Source of the DNA: G963665925 sp963678925
Lineage (GTDB): Bacteria > Bacillota > Clostridia > Peptostreptococcales > Acidaminobacteraceae
NCBI GenBank assembly: GCA_963678925.1
Contig: OY787533.1
Span: 1,612,001-1,676,000, forward strand
Direction of reading: 5' to 3'
Length of the DNA: 64,000 bases
A program made the translations under genes and the position numbers. Within the stretch, counting starts at the first letter, position 1, and the number at the start of each line of letters is the position of its first letter. The notes beneath the pieces are model-generated. The model searched no databases, was not told where the DNA came from, and was given only the letters and a program-made list of their open reading frames with translations. Of the stretch, positions 25,546 to 34,817 are shown piece by piece.

Positions 25546-28026
25546 CTAGTGAATATTTCCGGCTGTCGATTCATACGACATGGTATTGACCGGTTTTATT
25601 GTTGCGCCGTCATAAGTGAATACCTTCCAGAGCGTCCCTGGTTGATTTGGCACATTGAAAACTTTTGCGGCGCCATCGCCAATATAGACTTCCACGGTCG
25701 CATTTGACTCTCCAAGTGCGCGCGAATCTGACGACTCCTTGTTGATGTAATCATGGACCAGGTATGTGTACACGCCATTTGAAGTTCTTGTCAGTGTAAT
25801 GGTTTCAGGACCACCGCCGTCTCTGTCATCCACATCAAGCTGCATGGAGCAAACATCACTTGAATATGTCTTTTCACTGTAATATATGTGTCCTGTACCA
25901 CCATTTGCAAAGGAACCGCTCAGGTGTGCGTCAATATCTGCGGGTGTCATATTCCACCTCAGCACAATACGCACCTGACCCGCTTCCAGTTTGGGCGAGA
26001 TTGCCACATCTGACAGCACATTCTCCTTACTGCTCATCATGGATGCGGAGAAGACCTTCGGTACAAAACCATCCTTTTTAGCTGTCAGAGTGTAGTAGCC
26101 CGGCGTCCCCTTGTAGCCATAGTTTCCGTCTTCATCCGTCGTGAGTGTTGCAACCACGGCACCACTTTGGGTATTGAGGCCCTGTCTGAGCTCCAGAATA
26201 ACACCCGGCATAAATTCACCCGTGACCGCGTTGACCACATATCCGGAAATTGCGCCATGTGCCGTGCCTGCCGGAACCTGCATAATGGTTTCAATGTAGG
26301 TTGTCACACCTGCTGTACTCTCAACATTTGAATAGTTTGCACCAATAAAGCCCGTCTTGGAAATACTCAGATCATAGGTGCCCGGTGCAGCCGTAAAGCT
26401 GTAGCTTCCTTCTGCATTCGTCTGTGCACTTGTAACCACTTGCCCATTTTGCGTCAAATTGACCGTTACGCCTGCTACAGGCACTTCACCGTCATAGCTA
26501 AGCACAGTTCCTTCGAGCACCCCTTGACCGCTTGTTGGTACGTTGGTTGCAGCCCCCGGTCTTTCAACGATAAACTCAATCCAGTCGAGCTTGTCGTAAT
26601 GTCCCGTTCCCCAGCCATATGGGTTCATAAGATACCTTACGAAGAACTCATCTAGGGTCTTGCTCGTAAATGTCATTGTATTGCCATCAGAAGTGATGGT
26701 CACTTGGCCAGTCGCTGTATTATAGACAAACTCCTCCTCCACCCACTTGTCGAGTGTGAGTGGTGTTGTTCCATACTGCGATGCAGGCAGTGTACTCAGG
26801 GTCTGTCCCGGTGCAGCATAAAGTCCCAAATTGGTTTGTGTCACACCACCTGGATATCGACCTGGCTCATATGTGAAGTTCAGATGCTGGAAGGAGAAAA
26901 GCCCCAGTGCATCTGCACTGTTGGTCGTGAACGCGTCAGTCACCACTTCCTCAACAGCCGCCCATGGTCTGTAGGTATCACTTGCCCCATGGGCAAATGT
27001 TCTGCGTTTGATTTTGAAAATATCGCCGCTTCGAATTGGAATACCCTTTGACATGAGAATCGGCGGATTGTCCACCTGATCACACGGCAGTGTCAACTCG
27101 CCATTTGCAACCGTAACACGGCTGTAGGCTTCTCCGTTATTGTCATAAACATACCAGAAATCCGAGTTGAGCGAACTGCCCTCAAAATCCTCACGGACAT
27201 AATAAACCTGGCCTGTTGTACTTGGATTCACCACATCAGCGCCGGTATTGTCTTCAATAAGGCTGTCTGCACCTGGTCCGATCACCTTGAACTCTATCCA
27301 GTCCATTTCGTCGTATTGTCCTGTATACCAGCCACCCGGATTCATCTGGAATCTGACGAAATCGTACTCAAGAGGGCGCCCTTCAAAAGTCATGGTTTCC
27401 CCGCCACTTGTAATGCTGACATCGCCGGTTACTGTATCGTAGATAAACGTCTCGTCCACCCACTCATCCAGTGTACTTCGTGTTATGCCGTAGTTTGCTT
27501 CAGCCACCAGGTTTGCCTTCGTAAAACCATCAAGTCTGGCATACCCAATATTTCCTTTTACAGTATTTTCAGGATACCTGCCGACATCATAATTGAAATA
27601 CAAATGCTGGAACATCCACAATATGTGGTTCTGTCGATTACGATCCGTATTCCAGCTATTGTCGACCTCTTCAGTTACATACATTCCAGGCGCAAACTTA
27701 TCGTGCTCCGGATGTGCATATGTACGTCGTGTAATAACAAGCTGATCCCCCATGGAAATCGGAATGCCTTTTGACATGAGCGTCGGATAGTTATCCCTTT
27801 CAGTCGCGGAAAGTCTCAGGATTCCGTTCGTCACCCCTACCTTGTCCATTGCCGACCCGTCTTTGTCAATGACCGTCCAAAAGCTGCTGTCAAAGCTGTT
27901 GAAATCATCTCTGTGACTATACTTCACACCATCTTCAGCATAGACACCCGGCTGAACTGACAACATGCCTGCAATCAGACAGAGTATCATCAGCCAGCTG
28001 AATTTTCTGTATCGTCCCGAATTCAC
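25546..28026 (-). CDS. Large secreted protein with duplicated lectin-like modules and carboxypeptidase-regulatory-like repeats
   Basis: An 826-residue exported protein. A signal peptide (1-30, LMILCLIAGMLSVQPGVYAE) is followed by two similar modules of about 200 residues, near 35-255 and 275-505; each opens with a DDF/EDF...FWxVxDxxG motif and shares MSKGIPI and a YDxxDWIEF end. They resemble beta-sandwich carbohydrate-binding folds, but this is not certain. Then come two carboxypeptidase-regulatory-like beta domains (about 515-685, VPVAGVTVNLTQNGQ and PGVILELRQGLNT) and a C-terminal domain starting LRWNMTPADIDAHL with an acidic DVDDRDGGGPE loop that may bind calcium. No anchor is visible, so it is probably released or bound to wall glycans. 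Confidence 0.8.
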   Translation of the reverse strand: MNSGRYRKFSWLMILCLIAGMLSVQPGVYAEDGVKYSHRDDFNSFDSSFWTVIDKDGSAMDKVGVTNGILRLSATERDNYPTLMSKGIPISMGDQLVITRRTYAHPEHDKFAPGMYVTEEVDNSWNTDRNRQNHILWMFQHLYFNYDVGRYPENTVKGNIGYARLDGFTKANLVAEANYGITRSTLDEWVDETFIYDTVTGDVSITSGGETMTFEGRPLEYDFVRFQMNPGGWYTGQYDEMDWIEFKVIGPGADSLIEDNTGADVVNPSTTGQVYYVREDFEGSSLNSDFWYVYDNNGEAYSRVTVANGELTLPCDQVDNPPILMSKGIPIRSGDIFKIKRRTFAHGASDTYRPWAAVEEVVTDAFTTNSADALGLFSFQHLNFTYEPGRYPGGVTQTNLGLYAAPGQTLSTLPASQYGTTPLTLDKWVEEEFVYNTATGQVTITSDGNTMTFTSKTLDEFFVRYLMNPYGWGTGHYDKLDWIEFIVERPGAATNVPTSGQGVLEGTVLSYDGEVPVAGVTVNLTQNGQVVTSAQTNAEGSYSFTAAPGTYDLSISKTGFIGANYSNVESTAGVTTYIETIMQVPAGTAHGAISGYVVNAVTGEFMPGVILELRQGLNTQSGAVVATLTTDEDGNYGYKGTPGYYTLTAKKDGFVPKVFSASMMSSKENVLSDVAISPKLEAGQVRIVLRWNMTPADIDAHLSGSFANGGTGHIYYSEKTYSSDVCSMQLDVDDRDGGGPETITLTRTSNGVYTYLVHDYINKESSDSRALGESNATVEVYIGDGAAKVFNVPNQPGTLWKVFTYDGATIKPVNTMSYESTAGNIH

Positions 28027-28310
28027 TGTAACGCCTCCTTTTCTGCTTTATTGCCCTTTAAAAACATATATACTCTCTATCAAGGTCTATACCCATGCGA
28101 GGTAAAGAAATAGCATTAAAACTTCGTTAAACTGGGTATCTATAGACAAGTGGGTATATTCAGGTAAAATTAATATATAATTAGGTCTAGTTACATCTAC
28201 TGGATGTCTTTACGGACGATGGCTTTGATATCACCGTTTTGGAGTAATCCATTCCATAGAATTTCATTTCAACAAATCACACGGCATGTCTTGTTTAGGA
28301 GGAACAGCTC

Positions 28311-29618
28311 ATGAAAATGCTGGATAACTTACCACTCAAATTTAAGGTAAAATGGATTCTTGTATGGCTGAAAACCACCCTTTTCGCCATAATCCTGATA
28401 ACTTTGTCCCTTGGAATCGGTGCCCTTTTCGGCGCTGAAATCAGTGCAGCGGCACTCATGCCCTACATTTTCGTACCCTTTCTTAATCTCTTTGTCGTTT
28501 TAATGGGTTTTCTCGGTGGGAAACACATTTTTTCCGTGACCGAGCCTGCCCTGCTGGCATCCGGATTCATTTCGGGACTCATTGCATGTCTGGACTATGC
28601 GGGATGGGAAGCCCTCGCGGCAGCCTATATTGTATTTTTGATGGCCCTTCCAGCCTTTGTAGTAGGTATAGTCATACAAGTCATTGCCTACATGCGCAGG
28701 GAAAAGACACCCCTTGGCGCACAGACACAGAAAAAACTTTGGCAATCCTATTTGATTGTCCTTCTGGTTACCATGGCCATTACCCCTTTCACACTTGATT
28801 TTGACCAGAAACCGGCTTACGACGATGCCGTTCCAGAAGATTACAATGCAATTCCCCTTGATGACACACTGAAAAGCGCAATCTATAAGACTGGGACCGC
28901 TGACTACGATTTTACAGTTACAGTGACTGTTGATGAAGTCACATGGACATCTTCTGACTATGATGAAAACTACGAACCCATCAACGTTACATCGCAGTCT
29001 CGTAAAATGAACGATGGTGAACTTCACGACCTCGAAAAATTTGTTTTCGAGAAAACGGACTTCCTTTATGAGGCGGATGATCTTTCAACCGAGAGCGACA
29101 TCATGGACGCCGACGGCGCAACCATCACACTGGAATTTGAAAATGCTACCATCAGCAAGGGCGGCTATTATCCTTACGATAACCTATCCTTTAAAAAGCT
29201 GAGTGATTATATCCGCGCCATGTGCACGGAACCGGAAAATCGCAATCCGTCTTACGCAGAAAAAATTGATGCCCTTTCACATCCTGACGAAAAGTCCATT
29301 CTTTATATCCTGCAGGGCACGGTTTCAGGGATAAAGGGCATTGAAAAGGACGCCCTAGAGATCATTCCTACCTACGATGAGTGGTCCTTCGATTCAGACA
29401 AGCAAATCTATTCAACGCATGTCGAGTTCGAATCAAGCTATGAAAATGGGGCGGGCTTTGTCGACGGTACGCTCACATACGATCTAAAAACGCATGCGCT
29501 TAAGTTCAAACGAAGCCTGAAGTCCATGCTTCCCGGTCAAAGTCAGGATCGTGAAGGCTTTGAGGATATGACCCAAAACCTGGTAGACGCTCTAAATGCA
29601 GTAGAGGTTCTTGACTAA
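28311..29618 (+). CDS. Uncharacterised membrane protein
   Basis: A 435-residue protein not recognised. Its first 170 residues have about five hydrophobic segments (TTLFAIILITLSLGIGALF, LMPYIFVPFLNLFVVLMGF, ASGFISGLIACLDYAG, AAAYIVFLMALPAFVVGIV, YLIVLLVTMAITPFTL). The remaining 265 residues are acidic and soluble, probably outside the cell, with a TVTVTVDEVTWTSSDYDE beta-rich region. AGGAGGA lies 7 nt before the ATG. A zinc-ribbon membrane protein follows after 24 bp, so the pair is one operon; no known pathway fits. Confidence 0.6.
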   Translation: MKMLDNLPLKFKVKWILVWLKTTLFAIILITLSLGIGALFGAEISAAALMPYIFVPFLNLFVVLMGFLGGKHIFSVTEPALLASGFISGLIACLDYAGWEALAAAYIVFLMALPAFVVGIVIQVIAYMRREKTPLGAQTQKKLWQSYLIVLLVTMAITPFTLDFDQKPAYDDAVPEDYNAIPLDDTLKSAIYKTGTADYDFTVTVTVDEVTWTSSDYDENYEPINVTSQSRKMNDGELHDLEKFVFEKTDFLYEADDLSTESDIMDADGATITLEFENATISKGGYYPYDNLSFKKLSDYIRAMCTEPENRNPSYAEKIDALSHPDEKSILYILQGTVSGIKGIEKDALEIIPTYDEWSFDSDKQIYSTHVEFESSYENGAGFVDGTLTYDLKTHALKFKRSLKSMLPGQSQDREGFEDMTQNLVDALNAVEVLD

Positions 29619-29642
29619 AATAGCCAAAATTAAGGAGGCACT

Positions 29643-30413
29643 ATGAAATATTGTGGACTATGCGGCGCACCCCATGAGGAGGGTGCGAAATTCTGTGGGG
29701 AATGCGGTGCACCCATTGGGGACTCGAGTGCATCATCTATACGTGAAAACACAGCGGATACCGCACAAAACATCCAAACTGACACTGAGCCCAAAACCGA
29801 AAGCCCGGCTGATCCGGCGCCATACAAAGGCAGTCAGTATATCCAACCCGGATTTTCCGATAGGGCAAACGACCCCACCATCGCACAAATGCGAAAACTG
29901 ACTGTTAATGTGCCACTCCGCGTTGGCGTGTTTTTTTCCTTGGTTGCATTTTTAGGCATGCTTGCCATCTGGTACTTCGGCGAAGGCGGTTTCACAGTGA
30001 AAGGTCTGATCATCTCTCTTAAAGTAGGCATTATACCCTTCTTGCTGAGTATCCCCTTTCACATTGCAGCCCGGCTCGATAAGGAATGGGAAGGAACCAT
30101 CAGCAAGAGTAAGACCAAGGTGGAGTACCACCCAAAAGCCGATGACGAGTGCGAGCGCAACCCCCGTAAGACAGAGAAATATATTGTTAAAGTCAAGCTC
30201 GGCAAACTCAGGTCTAAGAAACTGGTTTTCCATGACTATCAGACGCTGAACTACTACCGTCCTGGAAACCGGGTAAAGCACCACAGGAACAACAAATTCC
30301 CTGAGAAATTCGATAAGAACCAGGATGAAGAGCTCAGATGCATCCACTGCTTTACTGCAAATGATAAAGGCCGCCGTTTATGCAAGGAGTGCAACGTCGC
30401 CTTAATGAAATAG
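29643..30413 (+). CDS. Membrane protein with zinc ribbons at both ends
   Basis: A 256-residue protein. The N-terminus has a zinc ribbon (CGLCGAPHEEGAKFCGECG), followed by a disordered Ser/Thr/Pro-rich linker, two hydrophobic segments (about 90-115 and 125-145: VGVFFSLVAFLGMLAIWYF, LKVGIIPFLLSIPFHI) and a basic region; the C-terminus carries a second CxxC...CxxC ribbon (CIHCFTANDKGRRLCKEC). Such proteins are common in Firmicutes and their function is unknown. It is co-directional with the preceding membrane protein (24-bp gap). Confidence 0.7.
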   Translation: MKYCGLCGAPHEEGAKFCGECGAPIGDSSASSIRENTADTAQNIQTDTEPKTESPADPAPYKGSQYIQPGFSDRANDPTIAQMRKLTVNVPLRVGVFFSLVAFLGMLAIWYFGEGGFTVKGLIISLKVGIIPFLLSIPFHIAARLDKEWEGTISKSKTKVEYHPKADDECERNPRKTEKYIVKVKLGKLRSKKLVFHDYQTLNYYRPGNRVKHHRNNKFPEKFDKNQDEELRCIHCFTANDKGRRLCKECNVALMK

Positions 30414-30440
30414 TCCTTTAAAGAAACAAGAATCAACCAA

Positions 30441-30485
30441 AAGCGCCGTGTACGAATCAAATCATTCGCACACGGCGCTTATTTC
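30441..30485 (+). terminator. Intrinsic terminator after the zinc-ribbon membrane protein gene
   Basis: A long hairpin with AAGCGCCGTGT pairing ACACGGCGCTT and a further CGAAT/ATTCG inner stem, followed by ATTTC. The tail is only moderately T-rich. Confidence 0.7.
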
Positions 30486-30653
30486 ATGTCTACTTGACTT
30501 CTTTTTTTATAACAGCAGTTAACCCTGCGCTTGCAACAGGATAATTCTATGTAAAGTCTGTTCAGCTTGTGTAAACTCCATCCAGACTTAACATAGCTTT
30601 CATATAATGTGCTTGAGGAGATTCCCGTCCATTTGCTTGAGAAAGGAAAACAC

Positions 30654-31479
30654 ATGCGATTTCTCATAAGCCTTTACCAAATAAGCAAGCTTGCTGAACC
30701 GGCGCTGATGATCAATCAGCTTGACCAGCTCGACTTCGACAAACATATCGATGGCATTGAAATCAATGCCGATCTTGAAAACCCCACTGAGGTCCAGCGT
30801 CTTTTTGACTACGGTCACCTGCTTAAGGAAAAGAGAAAAGTGCTTCAGATTCATGCGCCACACGGTTTTAGTCAGCTATTTAACGACACCCAGAAATTGA
30901 CCGAGTATCTTGCTGTTTACAGTAGACTTTCCAATCAGCTTGATACCCCACTCTCAATTACCATCCACCCCGTAGAATCTGCCGATAAGGAAATTTCCAG
31001 ATACCAGACACTCAAGCTTATCACACGCATTAACAGCATATGTCGACTCAATGACTACCGGCTGAAATTCACACTGGAAAATCTAAATCTGAACAGGCAC
31101 AGACTCGATACAGAGGGGTATTGAACCCATTGTGAAGCAATCGCCTGTAGGATTTTGCTGGGATATTGGACATGAAGTCTATGAAAACAAGTGTACTTAT
31201 ACCCTGAAACCAGGTATGGAAGTCTGGCTTTCCAATGTACACATCCATGATATCGCATCAAGCGACCACTATCCATTCCGGTACGGCCGAACGGATTATA
31301 TTCAGGCACTTTCCTATCTCATGAGCATTAAATATGATGGCTCTGTCGTTGTCGAAATCAATACAGATCACCTTCTTGGAGAAAACTGGACCCATAAGTA
31401 TATGGACTACATCTCACAGGTCTATTTGCTTGCAGACGCTCACGCATCCATGCTCAAGAAATCGGCTCAAGCCGTCTAA
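30654..31479 (+). pseudogene. Sugar phosphate isomerase/epimerase-like TIM-barrel gene broken by a frameshift
   Basis: Two consecutive frames make one protein. Frame one (30654-31124) begins MRFLISLYQISKLAEPAL and contains LQIHAPHGF and ITIHPVESA, then ends at a premature TGA after RLDTEGY. Removing about one base near 31117-31121 joins it to EPIVKQSPVGFCWDIGHEVY in the next frame, which continues through VHIHDIASSDHYPFRYG and VVEINTD to the stop at 31479. The metal-ligand-type residues of the xylose-isomerase-like barrel (ENLN, DIGHE, HIHD, VEIN) are all present across the two halves. It could be a genuine mutation, a sequencing error or a programmed frameshift. The restored length is about 274 residues. 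Confidence 0.7.
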
Positions 31480-31525
31480 GCCATGCTAAACGCATATTTT
31501 CACCATTCAAGTCTTCCGATTTGTC

Positions 31526-32143
31526 CTATTCATCCATGAGGATTGCACGTACAGGTGACGCGTCAAGTCCTTTCAGCTTCAGTGGCAGGGCCACGAGCCT
31601 ATACCGGCCTTCGGGCACATCTTTCAGACGCAGGCCCTCAAGAATGAAAATGCCCGCTTCAAAGAGCTGGTGATGCGTACTGTGGTCCGGCTGGCTCCGT
31701 TCAATGCCAAGGGCATCTGTCCCGACACCTCTGACACCGCACTCAGCCAAATACTTTGCGCCCGACGTGTCCAAGTAGACAAAATCGAGACTGAAAGCGT
31801 CATCCAGGGAATTGCGTGTCTTGAAGAGCACAATATCCGATGCGTCGATATTCAGGGGTTCTAGGTCATGCCAGCTGATTGCCCCCTCGATATGCGTCAG
31901 GTCTACAACTCTGCATGGGGCAATAAGATTCTCAAGGGGCATTGTTTCAATGGATGCCCCCTCGGCAACCATATGCAGCGGTGCGTCCAGATGGGTTCCC
32001 GTATGGACATCAAGGGTGATTTTCGATTCACGCACGCCACCCTGTCCGTGGTCTCTAGTCACTTCAAACACGGGCTTCTTTTCTGGCTTGTCCTTATAAA
32101 CAAACATACTTTCTTCTATGGTTTGAGAAATGTCATATATCAT
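31526..32143 (-). CDS. Cyclase-family hydrolase (kynurenine formamidase-like)
   Basis: A 205-residue protein of the Cyclase/KynB metal-hydrolase family, recognised by the zinc motif HTGTHLDAPLH and the later SQPDHSTHHQLFEAGIFILEGL. It opens amide or lactone bonds in relatives; the substrate here is unknown and nothing nearby suggests tryptophan breakdown. ATG 32143 is chosen because GGAGG lies 7 nt upstream and the family start (MIYDISQTIEE) begins there; a longer frame to 32263 would overlap zwf. It follows zwf by 11 bp and is the third gene of the gnd-zwf unit, which suggests a lactone-related role. Confidence 0.85.
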   Translation of the reverse strand: MIYDISQTIEESMFVYKDKPEKKPVFEVTRDHGQGGVRESKITLDVHTGTHLDAPLHMVAEGASIETMPLENLIAPCRVVDLTHIEGAISWHDLEPLNIDASDIVLFKTRNSLDDAFSLDFVYLDTSGAKYLAECGVRGVGTDALGIERSQPDHSTHHQLFEAGIFILEGLRLKDVPEGRYRLVALPLKLKGLDASPVRAILMDE

Positions 32144-32154
32144 CGATTTACCTC

Positions 32155-33561
32155 CTAAAGTGAGTACCACTGGCGACCGTCTCTTGCCAGCAGCTCGTCT
32201 GCTTCCTTGGGTCCCTTGCTTCCCGGTGCATACATGCGCAGGTTCTGCTGAAGATTTTGGCACTCAGTCAGCATTTTTTCAACAAAGACCCACTCGTACC
32301 AGACCTCATCCCAACGTGTGAACAAATCGTGATTCCCACTGACAACTTCATGAATGAGTGTTTCATAAGCTTCTGGAGCACTGTAATCGATCATGCAGCT
32401 CTGGCAGAACTCCATTTCACGTGTCACAAGGGCCCGGGCTTCACCCGGCTTCTTCATATTGAACTTAAACCGCATGCCCTCCTGGGGATAGATTTCAATC
32501 ACCATGACATTCTGAGGACACGTTGTGTAATTGCCCACATCAGGGCACTTGTAGACAATGGCGATTTCTGAAACCTTCTTTTCAAGACTCTTGCCTGTTC
32601 TCAGGTAAAAATCCACACCTTCCCATCTTGGAAGGTCCACCTTCAGCTTCATAGCGGCATAGGTTTCCGTACACGAATCCGGCGCAACACCTTTCTCTTC
32701 ACGGTATGCCTTCACCTTGCCATCTCCAGAATACTGACCAATGATAACATCACGCTTCACATCTTCAATATAGAGGGCCTTGAGCACCTCGGTCTTGCTC
32801 TTGAGTATGTCCCTGCTGTCCAGCTTGCCAGAAGGCGTGAGGGCAACCAGAGAAAGCATCTGAAGCAAGTGACTCTGAATCATGTCACGAATGGCACCTG
32901 CCTGATCATAGTACTCTGCCCTCTCCAGAACCCCAACGGATTCTGCGACGGTAATCTGGATGTGATCGATATAGTCCTTGTTCCAGCTTGCCTCGTAAAT
33001 CATATTGCTGAAACGCAGCATCATGATATTTTGAATCATTTCCTTGCCCAAATAGTGATCCATTCTGTATATTTGGTCTTCGACAACATACTGCGATAGA
33101 TGCTCATTGATTTCCTTGGCAGTCTGCAGATTCTTGCCGAAGGGCTTTTCGAAAACAATTCTGTTGTTGAGGTTTCCGTGTTCAAGAAGACCAGCTGAAG
33201 ACAGGTGCTCCACAATGGGCTTGAAAAACTGCGGGGCAGTTGCCAGATAGAATATGTTCACACTGTCCTTGTCACCATCAACCTGCTTTTTCAGTTCAAC
33301 GTAATCCTCCAGCTTGGGAAACTCCAGCGAAAAGTATGTGAGCTTTTTGATAAACTCAAACCACTTCTTAACGTCCCGTGTTCCGCCGACATTGCTGATT
33401 AGAAAATCAAGGAATGCATCTTTATCATAAGGCCGCCTGCTGATGCAGATAATCTCCGTATCCGAAGGCAGCCTGTCCCTGCTAAAGAGTTCATAGAGCG
33501 CAGGATAGAGCTTTCTGATGCTCAAGTCCCCTGTCGCGCCAAATAGAAATATCTTCGTCAA
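32155..33561 (-). CDS. zwf: Glucose-6-phosphate 1-dehydrogenase
   Basis: About 468 residues. The NADP-binding start is KIFLFGATGDLSIRKLYPALY, and the catalytic signature is RMDHYLGKEMIQNI, where the histidine is close to the active base. It oxidises glucose 6-phosphate to 6-phosphogluconolactone in the oxidative pentose phosphate pathway. The start is uncertain: TTG 33561, one base after the gnd stop and preceded by GGTGAG, is preferred; GTG 33570 is an alternative. Frames further upstream lie inside gnd. The tight gnd-zwf junction implies translational coupling. Confidence 0.92.
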   Translation of the reverse strand: MTKIFLFGATGDLSIRKLYPALYELFSRDRLPSDTEIICISRRPYDKDAFLDFLISNVGGTRDVKKWFEFIKKLTYFSLEFPKLEDYVELKKQVDGDKDSVNIFYLATAPQFFKPIVEHLSSAGLLEHGNLNNRIVFEKPFGKNLQTAKEINEHLSQYVVEDQIYRMDHYLGKEMIQNIMMLRFSNMIYEASWNKDYIDHIQITVAESVGVLERAEYYDQAGAIRDMIQSHLLQMLSLVALTPSGKLDSRDILKSKTEVLKALYIEDVKRDVIIGQYSGDGKVKAYREEKGVAPDSCTETYAAMKLKVDLPRWEGVDFYLRTGKSLEKKVSEIAIVYKCPDVGNYTTCPQNVMVIEIYPQEGMRFKFNMKKPGEARALVTREMEFCQSCMIDYSAPEAYETLIHEVVSGNHDLFTRWDEVWYEWVFVEKMLTECQNLQQNLRMYAPGSKGPKEADELLARDGRQWYSL

Positions 33562-33562
33562 G

Positions 33563-34465
33563 CTACTCACCGTCCTTGTGTATTTTATGGCCACCGAACT
33601 CATTTCGCATGGCTGCGAGCAGCTTATTGGAAAATCTGTTGTCCTGCTTGGATTCATAGCGCTTGAACAATGAGCTTGCAATCACATACGCCGGCAACTG
33701 AAGACGAAGCGCCTCTTCCACTGTCCAGAGACCCTCACCACTGGAGTCAACCTTGTCGATAATTCCGTCAAGTGTTGGATTTTTCTCAAGGGCATCTGTC
33801 GTCTTGTCCACCAGGTAACTTGAAATAATGGATCCGTTTTTCCATACCTTGGCCACCTTTGTCAGATTCAGTTCAAACTCGGATTTTTCAAGTATTTCGA
33901 AGCCTTCGGCGATTGCCTGCATCATGCCGTACTCAATGCCGTTGTGAATCATTTTCACATAATGGCCGCTGCCGTGGGGGCCCATGTAGTTCACGCCGTC
34001 AGGAACGCACACTGCTTGAAGAAGCTCGGCAATTTCATCATAATCCGATTTTTCGCCGCCGACCATCATGCATGCGCCTTCTCTCGCCCCTTGCTGTCCA
34101 CCGCTTGTTCCTATGTCCATATATCTGAATCCGCTTTCGAGCACATGTTCTGCACGAGACAGGGTATCCGTGTATCTGGAATTTCCACCATCGATAATCA
34201 GCGACCCCGGCTCAGCATAAGCGCAGATGTCATGCAGCATGTTGTCAACAGCATCCCCAGCGGGTATCATCATCCAGTAGACACCCTTTCTACCCAGCAC
34301 CTGTGCCATTTCCTCAATCGTCTCCACACCTTCAAAGCCTTCCGCCATAAAAGCTTTGGTCTTTTCATAACTTCTATTGTAGACCACAACATCATAGCCA
34401 CGGTCCTTCATATTCCTTGCCAGATTGCCGCCCATTTTTCCAAGTCCGATCATACCAATTTTCAT
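33563..34465 (-). CDS. gnd: 6-phosphogluconate dehydrogenase, decarboxylating (short form)
   Basis: A 300-residue protein of the short YqeC/GntZ-like type rather than the 470-residue form. It opens with the Rossmann motif MIGLGKMGGNLARNM, and has GGNSRYTD, GTSGGQQGA and KMIHNGIEYGMMQ, the last with the catalytic lysine. It converts 6-phosphogluconate to ribulose 5-phosphate with NAD(P). Being first in an operon with zwf and a cyclase-family hydrolase, it gives the cell a compact oxidative pentose phosphate branch. A large inverted repeat lies upstream. Confidence 0.9.
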   Translation of the reverse strand: MKIGMIGLGKMGGNLARNMKDRGYDVVVYNRSYEKTKAFMAEGFEGVETIEEMAQVLGRKGVYWMMIPAGDAVDNMLHDICAYAEPGSLIIDGGNSRYTDTLSRAEHVLESGFRYMDIGTSGGQQGAREGACMMVGGEKSDYDEIAELLQAVCVPDGVNYMGPHGSGHYVKMIHNGIEYGMMQAIAEGFEILEKSEFELNLTKVAKVWKNGSIISSYLVDKTTDALEKNPTLDGIIDKVDSSGEGLWTVEEALRLQLPAYVIASSLFKRYESKQDNRFSNKLLAAMRNEFGGHKIHKDGE

Positions 34466-34817
34466 ATCATAGTCCTTTCCTAGCGTACCTATGCGCTGTA
34501 TATTTTAACTCGGATTATGCATGAAATTCACTTTTTGAAGTCCTTGCTATTGTAATTTCATGCATAATTCGAGTTTAATCCTATTTACCCAATTCTACCA
34601 TTAAGATTCTACAAGAATACAGTGTTCACAATCATTTTACAGAATAAATCGAGTTTGGATAAACTTTCCTGAGCCAAGTACACAAGACCTTTTCTCTATG
34701 GTATGATATTGCACAATAAAGGCGAAGTTCACCTGCACATGATCGCTGTCCACAGAAACCTTGACGGAATCCTTGATGGAAACTTTGACAAAATCCTTGA
34801 ATGAATGGAGTGAAAAC
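34466..34817. other. Intergenic region between gnd and the RNase H gene
   Basis: About 350 bp without a convincing gene. It separates divergent genes, so it must hold both promoters. The main feature is the 22-bp inverted repeat listed separately. Short antisense frames here (34632-34835) are low-complexity and have no ribosome binding site. Confidence 0.6.
34507..34575. repeat. 22-bp inverted repeat upstream of gnd
   Basis: The two arms (34507-34528 and 34554-34575) match at 21 of 22 positions and are separated by 25 nt. Each arm contains TTATGCATGAAATT or its complement. There is no T-run after either arm, so it is not an ordinary terminator; an operator for gnd or a degraded palindromic element is possible. 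Confidence 0.7.

Noticed and set aside
33562..33681. Longer zwf start at 33681 or 33603
   Set aside because: It would lie inside gnd and add residues not found in the enzyme family, without a ribosome binding site.
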